DNA of 64,000 nt from Cryobacterium breve (lineage in GTDB: Bacteria; Actinomycetota; Actinomycetes; Actinomycetales; Microbacteriaceae): contig NZ_CP075584.1 in the NCBI RefSeq assembly GCF_027594785.1, forward strand, positions 2,294,001 to 2,358,000, given 5' to 3'. Positions 1-8,167 of this stretch are shown here, one piece after another (position 1 is the first letter of the stretch; each line of letters opens with the position of its first letter). The position numbers and the translations under genes are program-made. Below the pieces are notes generated by a model. The model saw nothing but the letters and a program-made list of their open reading frames with translations. It did no database searches and had not been told where the DNA came from.

Positions 1-4
1 CCCA

Positions 5-532
5 GTGACCGCCGCAGAGCCGAATAACCGCCGGTACACCTCGCGGATCGTCGTCGGGGTCGACACCGGCCAGCCGGATGCCGTCGTGCAGCAGGCCGCC
101 GTCTTCGCGGAGCACTTCGGGGCAGAGCTGGTCTGCGCCTGGGTCGACACCGGACGCTACGTGATCGAGGAACACCCCGACGGCAGCGTGAGTTCGCTGT
201 CCTTCGACCCCGATGTCGTGGACCTCGCCGACGAGGCACTCCCTCCCCGTCTCGTCGCTCGGCTCACGGCCGCGCTTGACGGGCGCCAGGTCGCGTGGAG
301 CACCCGGGCACTCGCCGGGGACCCGGCCCTCGCGATCGGCAGGCTCGCAGACACCCTCGGCGCGGCCATGATCGTGGTCGGCACCCGGGAGTCGAGCGTC
401 CGCGCCGGCCTGCAGGCCTTCTTCAGCGGGTCGATCGCGGTGCGCCTCGCGCATCGCCAGCACCGGCCGGTCGTGATGATCCCGCTCGCGCCGGTCCCCT
501 TCGAGCAACGCCTCCCCTGGGAGCCCGCCTGA
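5..532 (+). CDS. Universal stress protein (UspA family)
   Basis: The 175-residue protein opens with the Usp beta-strand signature RIVVGVDTG and ends with a strand followed by VVMIPLAP. The region AAMIVVGTRESSVRAGLQAF with GSIAVRLAHRQHRPVVMI matches the nucleotide-binding end of the family (G-2x-G-9x-G[S/T], here somewhat altered). Known family members are soluble cytoplasmic stress proteins, often dimers. The start is a GTG four bases from the window edge, so a longer N-terminus outside the window cannot be excluded, but the Usp fold begins within about 15 residues. Partner and inducing stress are not visible from the sequence. Confidence 0.85.
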   Translation: MTAAEPNNRRYTSRIVVGVDTGQPDAVVQQAAVFAEHFGAELVCAWVDTGRYVIEEHPDGSVSSLSFDPDVVDLADEALPPRLVARLTAALDGRQVAWSTRALAGDPALAIGRLADTLGAAMIVVGTRESSVRAGLQAFFSGSIAVRLAHRQHRPVVMIPLAPVPFEQRLPWEPA

Positions 533-574
533 CCGCCCCTGGCAGGAGTACTGGCAGGAGTCCGTCGCAGGGGC

Positions 575-1177
575 TCAGGCGAAGGGCATCACTGCCATCG
601 CCGCCGTCATGGCCGACATCCCGAGGAGGTTCCCGCGTTCGAGCCGGGTGCGGCTCTCCGTCACGAGCAGCACGAGAGACCAGACCACGAACGCCGCACC
701 GGCCGCGCAGACCAGGGGCAGCAGGAGCGAATCCGAGTGCGAATGCCCCGCTGCACCCGCGCCGCCGCCCGGGGACATCACCGTGTGCGCCATCAGCTGG
801 CCGGCCGTGACCACGAGGCCGAGCGGGTGGTGCAGCAGCATGGTCGGCCCCATAGTCCCGTGAGGTGTCGCAGATCGACGTTCCCGGGACGTGCGAACGT
901 CGATCTGCGACACCTCAGCGGCGAGACGGGGAGCCGGTGAGACGGGGGCGAGTCGGCGACGGAGCAGCGCCGAACAGGTCAGCCCCCAGGCGATCAGGAT
1001 CGCCGCCCACGGCAAGGGTCCGAGGCCGATCGTTCCGAAGGCCGAGTCTGTCATGGCCGCGAGCATCACGAGGGTGGAGACGACCGCGAGGCCGGACCGG
1101 GAGCGCCGGCTGCCGAGCACACAGCAGAGGTTGAGCGACGCGCCGCCGATCATGATTCCGTGCAGTGCCCAGGTCAC
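575..1177 (-). CDS. DUF5134-like integral membrane protein with in-frame palindrome
   Basis: A 200-residue hydrophobic protein with about four to five predicted membrane segments (about residues 1-20, 28-48, 52-72, 112-130, 148-168, 180-200). It contains His/Met-rich stretches such as MLLHHPLGLVV and AGQLMAHTVM that recall actinobacterial DUF5134 proteins. Residues about 88-106, between two membrane segments, are encoded entirely by a 57-bp perfect palindrome (861-917). The element is a multiple of three, so the frame stays open. The gene starts 18 bases downstream of the amine oxidase stop and may be co-transcribed with it. The family assignment is by resemblance only and the function is unknown. 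Confidence 0.6.
   Translation of the reverse strand: MTWALHGIMIGGASLNLCCVLGSRRSRSGLAVVSTLVMLAAMTDSAFGTIGLGPLPWAAILIAWGLTCSALLRRRLAPVSPAPRLAAEVSQIDVRTSRERRSATPHGTMGPTMLLHHPLGLVVTAGQLMAHTVMSPGGGAGAAGHSHSDSLLLPLVCAAGAAFVVWSLVLLVTESRTRLERGNLLGMSAMTAAMAVMPFA
861..917. repeat. 57-bp palindrome, family A copy 1 (22-13-22)
   Basis: Perfect inverted repeat: left arm 861-882 beginning TGAGGTGTCG, a 13-base spacer, and right arm 896-917. It lies inside the reading frame of the membrane protein at 575-1177. A second element with the same arm length and spacer length is at 22410-22466. Confidence 0.9.
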
Positions 1178-1195
1178 CAGCGCTCTCCTCTCGTC

Positions 1196-3253
1196 CTAGT
1201 GGTGCGCGTGCTCGTGCGTCGTACCGTCGTGCCCGTGCGAACAGTGCGACACCGGCTCGTTGGCCGGCACGTTCATCGCGGGGTTCGCACCGAAGAAGCC
1301 GTAAGGCTTGAGCGTGAACTTCGCGTAGTCGACCGGCATTACCGGCCAGTCCTCGATCCGCGGGAAGTGCGTCGGGCCGAAGGTGTGCCAGAGCACGATG
1401 TCCTCTCCGTCGATCGACCGGTCCCCCGCGATGTACTTCGTGATGCCGTCGCCGCCCGGGTTCTGGTGCACGAAGTCGCCTGCCGCGAACTGCTCCGCCG
1501 GGTCGTACTGGGTCACGAACAGGTGCTTCGTGGCGAACTCGGCGCGCTTCGCGATCGATGATCCCGGGTCGGCCATCAGCGTCGGCGACTGCTCCGGCTG
1601 CAGCACGTAGCCGGTCGGGCGCCCGAGTCGGTTGGTCTTCTCGGTGTTGACGATGTGCCAGGCGCGCGCAATGGATGCGTCGGCGAGCCGCCCGGAGGAT
1701 GCCTCGCCGGTGAGCCGGGTCGTCTTCTTGGTGAACGCGTTGCCGTGCGGGTTGCCCGGCCCCATCGGCAAGCGCACGCCGTCGATCTCGTCGACCGCGT
1801 TCGACAGCCCGTCGACCATCATGTCGAGCCGCGCGCTGAAGAGGTGCTGGTGGTACGGGGCGCCGAGCCCGGGAGCGACCTCGCTGGCATACGCGTAGTC
1901 TCCCTCGATCGCGGTCTCTCCGATAGGCTCGCCGATCCCCGGGTATGCCGAGGTGAAGAGGATGCCGGTGAGCTTGGCCTCGCACTCGATGGTGCCGTCG
2001 AGGGAGAGATACCAGTAGAAGCCGTAGTCGTAGTTGCCGACCGTGGTGAAGAAGCTGATCACGAGGCGTCGCTGCCTGCGCACCTCGTTGGAGCCGGTGA
2101 ACATGTCGCCGTGCTTCCAGAGCGTTCCGACGTCCTCCTCGTGCATGCAGATGCCGTTCTTGATCGTGAACGGGTTGCCGAGTTCGTCGGCGAGCACGGC
2201 GTCGAAATACTTGATCTCGCCCACGCAGTCGCAGCCGAGCGCGAGCGAGTTGGTGAACCGGCCGAACAGGTACTCTCCGGTGTCGAAGTAGTTCTGCCAG
2301 AACCGCACCGGCGACGGGTCACCGTACGGCACGAGCATTTCGTTGATCGAGGCCCGGTAGATGATCGGTCGTTCCTCTCCGGCATCCGTGAACGACAGCT
2401 GGCGCAGCACGAGGCCCTCGCGGGTGTCGAAGCCGACCTGGAACTTCCAGTTCGCCCAGCTGACCCATTCGCCATCGACCGTGAAGCTCGGCCCCTCGGG
2501 CTGGGAGATCACGATCGGCTTGAGGGTCGTGAGCGGGGCGCCCTGCACGGCCGGGTCGTCGAAGTTGCCGCTCTCGGCCGGGATGTCGAGGGTGCCGACG
2601 TCGATGAGCCTGGTGATGGTGCGGGAGGCGGTGTCGACATAGGCGGAGAGTCCGTCGACGGGGTGTGCCCAGGGGTGGTCCTCCGGGTAGTCCTGACGGA
2701 AGGCGAGCACCCGCACGATCCGGCGGCCGACCTCCTCCGGGTAGTCGTAGTGCCCGGCCGAGAGCGGCACGACCACGACCTCGTCGATCGTGGTGCCCCG
2801 CGCGGCGAGCGCGGCCACCCAGCGCGGGTCTTCCGCGACGATGCCGGCGATCGCGTCGAACTCGGCGAGGAGAACGGGCAGCTGGCCTGCCGAGCCGTCG
2901 AGAACGGTCGTCGACAACACCGCGCGGCCGGGAATGGAGACGATGTTGTCTGTCGACCGGCCGGTTTCCATGTCGAGCAGCATCACCCGGGCCTGCCGGT
3001 CGGGAAGCGGCCCCGTGCCGTCCTGCCAGGCGAGGACCTCGCGCTTGTGCGGTTCCCACAGCCCGACATAGGCGAAGCGGGTGGTCGCGTTCCAGTCGGC
3101 GCCCGCTGTGACGACGTCGCGCACGGTCTCGAACTCGGCGGCGGTGAGGCTGCCGACCGGGTGGCTCGGCACGGTCCCGGAGTCAGGGTTGCCGTGATCG
3201 TGGTCGCCGTGTTCGTGCTGGCCGTGCGGGGTGTCGAGATCGGTGATGGTCAT
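1196..3253 (-). CDS. Copper-containing primary-amine oxidase
   Basis: About 685 residues, typical for bacterial copper amine oxidases (EC 1.4.3.21 type), which oxidise primary amines to aldehyde, ammonia and hydrogen peroxide. The topaquinone-forming tyrosine lies in TTVGNYDYGFYW, the usual N-Y-D/E-Y motif. HQHLFSARLDMMVDG supplies two copper histidines, and the third is expected in VLWHTFGPTHFPRIEDWPVM. The chosen ATG (3253) is preceded by GGAGA five bases upstream; a longer in-frame start exists but lacks such a site. No signal peptide is seen, so the enzyme is probably cytoplasmic, like the Arthrobacter enzymes. Both ends are rich in histidine (HGQHEHGDHDHG near the N-terminus, HEHAHH at the C-terminus). 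The next gene upstream is an APC permease, probably the amine importer. Confidence 0.93.
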   Translation of the reverse strand: MTITDLDTPHGQHEHGDHDHGNPDSGTVPSHPVGSLTAAEFETVRDVVTAGADWNATTRFAYVGLWEPHKREVLAWQDGTGPLPDRQARVMLLDMETGRSTDNIVSIPGRAVLSTTVLDGSAGQLPVLLAEFDAIAGIVAEDPRWVAALAARGTTIDEVVVVPLSAGHYDYPEEVGRRIVRVLAFRQDYPEDHPWAHPVDGLSAYVDTASRTITRLIDVGTLDIPAESGNFDDPAVQGAPLTTLKPIVISQPEGPSFTVDGEWVSWANWKFQVGFDTREGLVLRQLSFTDAGEERPIIYRASINEMLVPYGDPSPVRFWQNYFDTGEYLFGRFTNSLALGCDCVGEIKYFDAVLADELGNPFTIKNGICMHEEDVGTLWKHGDMFTGSNEVRRQRRLVISFFTTVGNYDYGFYWYLSLDGTIECEAKLTGILFTSAYPGIGEPIGETAIEGDYAYASEVAPGLGAPYHQHLFSARLDMMVDGLSNAVDEIDGVRLPMGPGNPHGNAFTKKTTRLTGEASSGRLADASIARAWHIVNTEKTNRLGRPTGYVLQPEQSPTLMADPGSSIAKRAEFATKHLFVTQYDPAEQFAAGDFVHQNPGGDGITKYIAGDRSIDGEDIVLWHTFGPTHFPRIEDWPVMPVDYAKFTLKPYGFFGANPAMNVPANEPVSHCSHGHDGTTHEHAHH

Positions 3254-3311
3254 GATTCTCCAGTCGAAGGGTCGTGAGGGGTGAGCGGATGCTGCGGGCG
3301 GGGTACGCGGG

Positions 3312-4796
3312 TCACCCGCCGATGGCATCCGTGATCTGGTCGTATGCGACCCGGTTGGTGCGCTTGAGGATGAGCGCCTGCACGAGGCCGCCGAGGGGGA
3401 AGATCACGACGAGTCCGAGCAGGACCGCGCTCACGACGCCGAAGACGGGCGCACCGTCCGCGTCGACGTCGCCGACGAGGAACGGGAAGTTCGTGGCGAT
3501 GAGCACCGCGGCGCCGATCAGGCCGAGCAGACCGAGCACCGGGGCGATCACGGTGTTCCAGAGCCGCTTGTCCTTCCTGGTGCGGGCGAAGTAGACGACG
3601 ACGGCGATGCTCGTGACCGCCATCAGGATGGCGATCGCGAGGGTCGCGACGCCGGAGAACCAGGTGAAGACCTGCAGCACGGGGTCGAGGCCGAGCACTG
3701 CGAACAGGATCGTCAGGATCGCGGCCGTCGCGGTCTGCACGATCGAGGACAGGTGCGGTGCTGCGTGCTTCGCGTGCACCCGGCCGAGGAAGTCGGGAAG
3801 GACCCGAGCGTTGGACATCGAGTGCTGGTAGCGGGTGATCACGTTGTGGAACGACAGCACGCACGCGAACATGCTCGTGATGAGCAGCACGTTCATCACG
3901 ACCTGACCGATCGGGCCAAGGTAGGCGAGGGTCGTGATCAGGATCATCGCGCCGGGGTTCTCCGCGGCCTGAGCGACGACGCCGCTCGGGCCCCACGCCA
4001 TCACGAGCGCCCAGGAGGCGAGCGTGTAGAAGACGCCGATGCCGATCACGGCGACGTAGGTGGCCCGCGGGATGGTGCGGCCGGGGTCCTTCGCCTCGTC
4101 GCGGAAGATCGCCGTCGACTCGAAGCCGATGAACGCGGCGATCGCGAACATCAGGCCGATCGCCGGGGAGCCGGTGAGCACGTTGTTCGGCTCGAAGGGC
4201 GCCATCGAGAGGCCCTCAGGACCGCCGTTGACGACCACAGCGACGACGAGCGCGAGCACGACGCCGACCTCGCCGAGGAGCAACACCCCGAGCACCTTCG
4301 AGCTCAGGTCGATGTGCCGGTAGCCGAGGAAACCGACGAGGGCGACGGCCACGAGCGAATACAGGTACCAGGGCAGGTCCGGCGCGCCGAGGCCGGTGAG
4401 CGTGACGCTCAGGATGTAGCCGACGTACCCGTAGACCGAGACCTGGATGGTCGTATAAGTGAGCAGGGCGAGGAACGCCGTCGCGAGGCCGGCCGGCTTG
4501 CCGAGCCCGTAGTTGACGAAGGTGAAGAACGCGCCGGGCTTGGGCACGTGCCGGGTCATCGCGGCGAGGCCGACCGAGAAGAACAGCAGCACGATCGCCG
4601 CGACGGCGAACATGGAGGGGAAGCCGACCCCGTTGCCGAGCAGGATGCCGAGCGGAGCGGAGCCGCCGATCACGGTGAGCGGCGCCGCCGCGGCGACGAC
4701 CATCAGCACGATCGAGGTGACGCCGAGGGACCCGGTCAGGGACCGTTCGGCGGGGGCGGTGCCCACGGATGCCGTGGGCTCTTTCGTTACGGTCAT
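3312..4796 (-). CDS. APC-family amino acid/amine permease
   Basis: 494 residues with about twelve hydrophobic segments and the APC-superfamily look: TM1 region PLTVIGGSAPLGILLGNG, and the conserved TM6 sequence FIGFESTAIFRDEAKDPGRTIPRA. The start ATG at 4796 has GGAGA five bases upstream. It lies 58 bases upstream of the copper amine oxidase in the same direction, so the two probably form an operon in which this protein imports the amine substrate. It is divergent from a second APC permease at 5071. Substrate is inferred from context only. Confidence 0.88.
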   Translation of the reverse strand: MTVTKEPTASVGTAPAERSLTGSLGVTSIVLMVVAAAAPLTVIGGSAPLGILLGNGVGFPSMFAVAAIVLLFFSVGLAAMTRHVPKPGAFFTFVNYGLGKPAGLATAFLALLTYTTIQVSVYGYVGYILSVTLTGLGAPDLPWYLYSLVAVALVGFLGYRHIDLSSKVLGVLLLGEVGVVLALVVAVVVNGGPEGLSMAPFEPNNVLTGSPAIGLMFAIAAFIGFESTAIFRDEAKDPGRTIPRATYVAVIGIGVFYTLASWALVMAWGPSGVVAQAAENPGAMILITTLAYLGPIGQVVMNVLLITSMFACVLSFHNVITRYQHSMSNARVLPDFLGRVHAKHAAPHLSSIVQTATAAILTILFAVLGLDPVLQVFTWFSGVATLAIAILMAVTSIAVVVYFARTRKDKRLWNTVIAPVLGLLGLIGAAVLIATNFPFLVGDVDADGAPVFGVVSAVLLGLVVIFPLGGLVQALILKRTNRVAYDQITDAIGG

Positions 4797-4916
4797 GTCA
4801 TCTCCAGCTCGGGCGGGTTCGTCAGGGGAAGTCGGGGAAGCGGATCGGAAGGTCTGCGGCCAGCCTGTCCGACCGCTGTTGCCGACCGGTCTCGCCGCGG
4901 TAAACGTCCGGGCGGC

Positions 4917-4953
4917 CCGAATGAGACACCGGCCGTCCGATGTCTCACTCGGA
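4917..4953. promoter_or_regulatory. Imperfect inverted repeat between divergent permease genes
   Basis: The sequence around 4921-4948 contains ATGAGACA and TGTCTCAC separated by twelve bases, and the symmetry extends outward to CCGA/TCGG with a few mismatches. It lies midway in the 274-bp region between two divergently transcribed permease genes. It could be an operator for the IclR regulator at 6592 or a member of the genome's palindrome families. I cannot tell which. Confidence 0.4.
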
Positions 4954-5070
4954 GGTCACGCGACCGAAACACTCCCGAAGCGCGGCCGCAACGATGACTG
5001 GCTAGCCTGAGGCTCCGCACCGCCGCCGCCGACCGTGAGCTTGTGAACGAGAGAGAACGAGGCCGGACCG

Positions 5071-6595
5071 ATGACCGCACTGGCCAGGGCCATCAACGAT
5101 CCGCAGCCGGTCGACGGCATCGGTACCCGCTCGCCCGTCGACGGCCTCGACCGGCGCAGCGTGGGATTCTTCGACGTGCTCGCGCAGTCGGTGTCCGCCG
5201 TCGCTCCCTCGGCCGCTGCGACCACGATCCCGCTCCTCGTCGCCGTCGTCGCCGGTGGAGCGACCGTGTGGTCGCTCGCGACCGCGATGCTGCTCGCGTT
5301 CCTCGTGGCGACGACGATCAACCAGTTCACCAGGCGAATCGCCGCGGCCGGGTCGATCTACACCTTCGTCTCTCGCGGGCTCGGCACCACGGCGGCGTTC
5401 GTCGCCGGCGTCGGCCTGCTCGTCGGCTACGGGTTCATCTCGATGTTCGCGCTCGGCGGCGCCGGGTATTACCTCACGATCGTGGTCGGCAGGTTCTGGC
5501 CGGCGCTCACCGGGTCCGTCTTCGTCGCGGGCCTGCTGATCGTCGTCATGGCGGCACTGTGCCTGCTCGTGCTGGCCCGCGGCATCCGGCTCTCGACCAG
5601 GATCACCCTGCTCGTCGAAGCCGTTTCGGTGCTCATCATCGTCGTGCTCGTCGTCGCGCTGCTCGTGCGGCTCTGGCCGGTGCTCGACTGGTCGCAGGCT
5701 CGCGCCCGGCGGCATCGACCCCGCCAACTTCGCAGTCGGGTCCGCCCTCGCCCTCACGGCCTTCGTCGGTTTCGAGAGCGCATCGACCCTCGGCGTCGAG
5801 GCGAAACGCCCGTACGCGAGCATCCCGCGCGCGATCGTGTTCACCGTGCTCGGGTCGGGAGTGCTCTACCTGCTTGCCTCGTTCAGCCAGCTCGTCGGCT
5901 TCTCCGCCCTCGGCGGCACGATCGCGGCGAGCGCGTCCCCGGTCAACGATCTCGCCGCCGCGTACGGGATCGACGCGGTCGGCCTGCTCCTCGACGTCAG
6001 CATTGCGACGTCCTTCCTGGCCTGTGCGATCGCGTCGACGACCGCGCTCGTGCGGGTGCTCTTCTCCATGGGCCGCGAGGGCCTGCTGCCGAGCAGGTTC
6101 GGACGCACCCACCCGCGGTATCGCACGCCGTTCGACGCCGCACTCGTCGCGATGAGCGTGATCACGGCCGTGCTGCTCACGACGATCGCGCTCTCCGGCA
6201 GCATCTGGCAGACCATGGAGGTGCTCATCGTCGGGGCAGCGGGCGGCTACATGACCGCCTACCTGCTCGTCTGCGTCGCCGCCCCGGTGTTCCTCCGGCG
6301 CATCGGCGAGTCCACCTTCTGGCCCGTGCTGTTCGCGCTGCTCGCGGCCGTGCTGCTCGGTGCCGTGCTCGTCACCTACCTCGTCGTCGAGAGCGGCTCG
6401 GCCAGGGCGCTCGGGGTCTGGGTGTTCCTCGGCGTGATGGCGCTCGGTCTCGCCTGGTGCGGCCTGCGACTGCGGAGCCGACCCTGGCTGCGGGACACGA
6501 TCGGGGTCTACGACGTGCCCGTGACGGGCGACCTTCTCGGCGGACCGGCCCCGGCGGATGCCGCGGCGCGGGGATCGGGCCGGACCGGCCCGTGA
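5071..6595 (+). CDS. APC-family permease (frame broken once)
   Basis: The first 209 codons encode an APC transporter N-terminus (SVGFFDVLAQSVSAVAPS, then several membrane segments). The frame is lost at 5697-5698 and resumes one base on, with TAFVGFESASTLGVEAKRP, the TM6 motif of the same family, and the rest of the protein. Removing one G from CAGGCTC (to CAGCTC) gives a continuous protein of about 507 residues. The stop TGA overlaps the GTG start of the IclR gene by three bases, so they are translationally coupled. The gene is divergent from the first permease and amine oxidase, so a role in uptake of an amine or amino acid is likely. The lesion belongs to the window-wide AGCT set. Confidence 0.82.
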
Positions 6596-7302
6596 CGGGC
6601 GCCGCGCACCTCGGTGCCCGCCAGCCGAAGGCGATCCAGAGTGCCCTGACGGTGCTCGAAGAGGTCGCCCGCTGCGGGTCGGGGGTCACGGCGCGGGAGA
6701 TCTCAGACAGCCTCGGACTGCCGAAGGCGACGGCGTACCGGCTCCTCAATCTCCTGGTCCAGGACGAGTACCTGGTGCGGATGCCGGACCTGCGCGGGTT
6801 CGCCCTCGGCCGCAAGGTCGTCGAACTCGCCCGCCTGGTGGCGCCGGCACAGCCGCCGGAGGCGGTGCGCGAGGTCGTCGACCGGCTGCGCTCGCGCATC
6901 CGTGGGGGCATTCACCTCGTCCGCTACGACAGCGACGGTGTCCGGGTGATCGATGCGGACCCCGACTACCCGCCGAGCGTGTCCGTCAGGAGTGCCCGGG
7001 CGCTCGAGACGAGTGCGATGGGCCGGCTGCTGCTCGCCGAACGTCGAGGGGACTCTGCGATGCTCGGGGAGGACCCGGAGCTGGCCGGGCAGCTCGCCAC
7101 GATCCGGATCGAGGGCTATGCGTACTGCCCGAGCTCGTGGGCACCGGGGACCGGCTGTCTGGCGATCCCGATCCGGAACCGGGAAGGATCCCTCGTTGCT
7201 GGGCTCTGTCTCTCGGCACCCGCTGCGCGGATCGACGAGCCCGCCGAATTCCTGGCCCTGCTCAGGATGGGCGCACGGGAACTCGCGCCCTTGCTCGCCT
7301 GA
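6592..7302 (+). CDS. IclR-family transcriptional regulator
   Basis: 236 residues. The N-terminal winged helix-turn-helix is clear: KAIQSALTVLEEVAR, then GVTAREISDSLGLPKATAYRLLNLL as helix-turn-helix and wing. The C-terminal effector domain contains LETSAMGRLLLAE and the ligand-pocket stretch GTGCLAIPIRNREG. The GTG start overlaps the permease stop. IclR proteins usually sense a small metabolite and control a neighbouring catabolic operon; here the candidates are the permease ahead of it and the divergent amine oxidase operon. The long open frame upstream of the GTG is only the out-of-phase permease tail. Confidence 0.88.
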   Translation: MTGAAHLGARQPKAIQSALTVLEEVARCGSGVTAREISDSLGLPKATAYRLLNLLVQDEYLVRMPDLRGFALGRKVVELARLVAPAQPPEAVREVVDRLRSRIRGGIHLVRYDSDGVRVIDADPDYPPSVSVRSARALETSAMGRLLLAERRGDSAMLGEDPELAGQLATIRIEGYAYCPSSWAPGTGCLAIPIRNREGSLVAGLCLSAPAARIDEPAEFLALLRMGARELAPLLA

Positions 7303-7308
7303 AGCGGA

Positions 7309-7527
7309 TCAGGCCGCAGCGGTCAGGTGCAGTGCGGCCCGGCGCAGCCGGTCTTTGACCGCATGCTCGATGAGAACGGGAATGTAGTCCCGCAACGGAT
7401 TCCGGGCGAGCGCTAGTTGCTGCGCGTGCACGGTCTTCTCGATGCTCGTCGGCGGTTCGTTGGGAAACTTCTTTTCCAGTCGCACAATGATCTGCTCGAC
7501 CGCGCGGTCTTCCTCTTTTCTATTCAC
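7309..7527 (-). CDS. Three-helix bundle dimerisation domain protein
   Basis: A 72-residue, mostly helical protein with the pattern VEQIIVRLEKKFP, then IEKTVHAQQLALARNPLRDYIPVLIEHAVKDRLR. This resembles the small actinobacterial proteins annotated as three-helix bundle dimerisation domain proteins. Their function is unknown; they often sit near stress genes. It converges on the IclR gene with a gap of only six bases. Confidence 0.7.
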   Translation of the reverse strand: MNRKEEDRAVEQIIVRLEKKFPNEPPTSIEKTVHAQQLALARNPLRDYIPVLIEHAVKDRLRRAALHLTAAA

Positions 7528-7675
7528 CCTTTCAGTCTCTGCCTACTGCGGCGCAGCGTCAAACGCGAATGACGGCTCAGGACGGATCGCCTTCCAGGAT
7601 CCACCCCGCAGGGCGACCAGACAGTGGAAGACTGTCGGAGGCGGCGCATGCCGCATTCCCTGGGAAAGGCTCGAG

Positions 7676-8167
7676 ATGACCGACGCACCGACACTGTCCG
7701 CAGAGGAACGCCTGCTGGAATTCCTCCTCGAGCAGGAGCGCAGCATCCAGTTCGATTCCTTCGGTTTCGCGGACGCCTGGGCGGTGGGCTCCCTGCTCGT
7801 GGAGCTCGGACTCGAACGGAACCATCCCATTGCGATCGCGATCATGTTCGGGGACCAGCGTGTGTTCCATGCCTCCCTGCCGGGAGCCTGCGCGGACAAC
7901 GACGGCTGGCTCGAGAACAAGTTCCGCGTCGTCCGCCGGTTTGCGAGCTCATCGCTCGCTGTCGGCACCCGGTTCCGGGCCGCGGGGCGCGACTTCGACA
8001 CCTCGTCCCGGCTCGACCCGCACACGCACGCCGCCCACGGCGGCGCATTTCCCCTGCGCGTACGCGGGGCGCTGATGGGTGTCGTCGGAGTATCCGGACT
8101 CGCCCAGCAGCTCGATCACGACCTCGTCGTCGAGGCGCTCAGGGCACACCTGGTCACACGCGGCTGA
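7676..8167 (+). CDS. UPF0303/HbpS-like heme-degrading domain protein
   Basis: 163 residues with features of the GlcG/HbpS-like UPF0303 family: SFGFADAWAVGSLLVELG near the N-terminus, IAIMFGDQRVFHASLPG in the middle, and the glycine-rich end GGAFPLRVRGALMGVVGVSGL followed by a QLDHDLVVEAL helix. Relatives bind or degrade heme, or act as accessory sensory proteins. The start ATG at 7676 was chosen because the similarity begins there; the longer frame upstream is not protein-like. The 3' end overlaps the convergent signalling gene by 14 bases. Confidence 0.72.
   Translation: MTDAPTLSAEERLLEFLLEQERSIQFDSFGFADAWAVGSLLVELGLERNHPIAIAIMFGDQRVFHASLPGACADNDGWLENKFRVVRRFASSSLAVGTRFRAAGRDFDTSSRLDPHTHAAHGGAFPLRVRGALMGVVGVSGLAQQLDHDLVVEALRAHLVTRG

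Noticed and set aside
1655..3277. 540-codon open frame on the plus strand
   Set aside because: It is the antisense shadow of the copper amine oxidase gene; composition is Val/Glu/Arg/Gly-rich with no recognisable domain.
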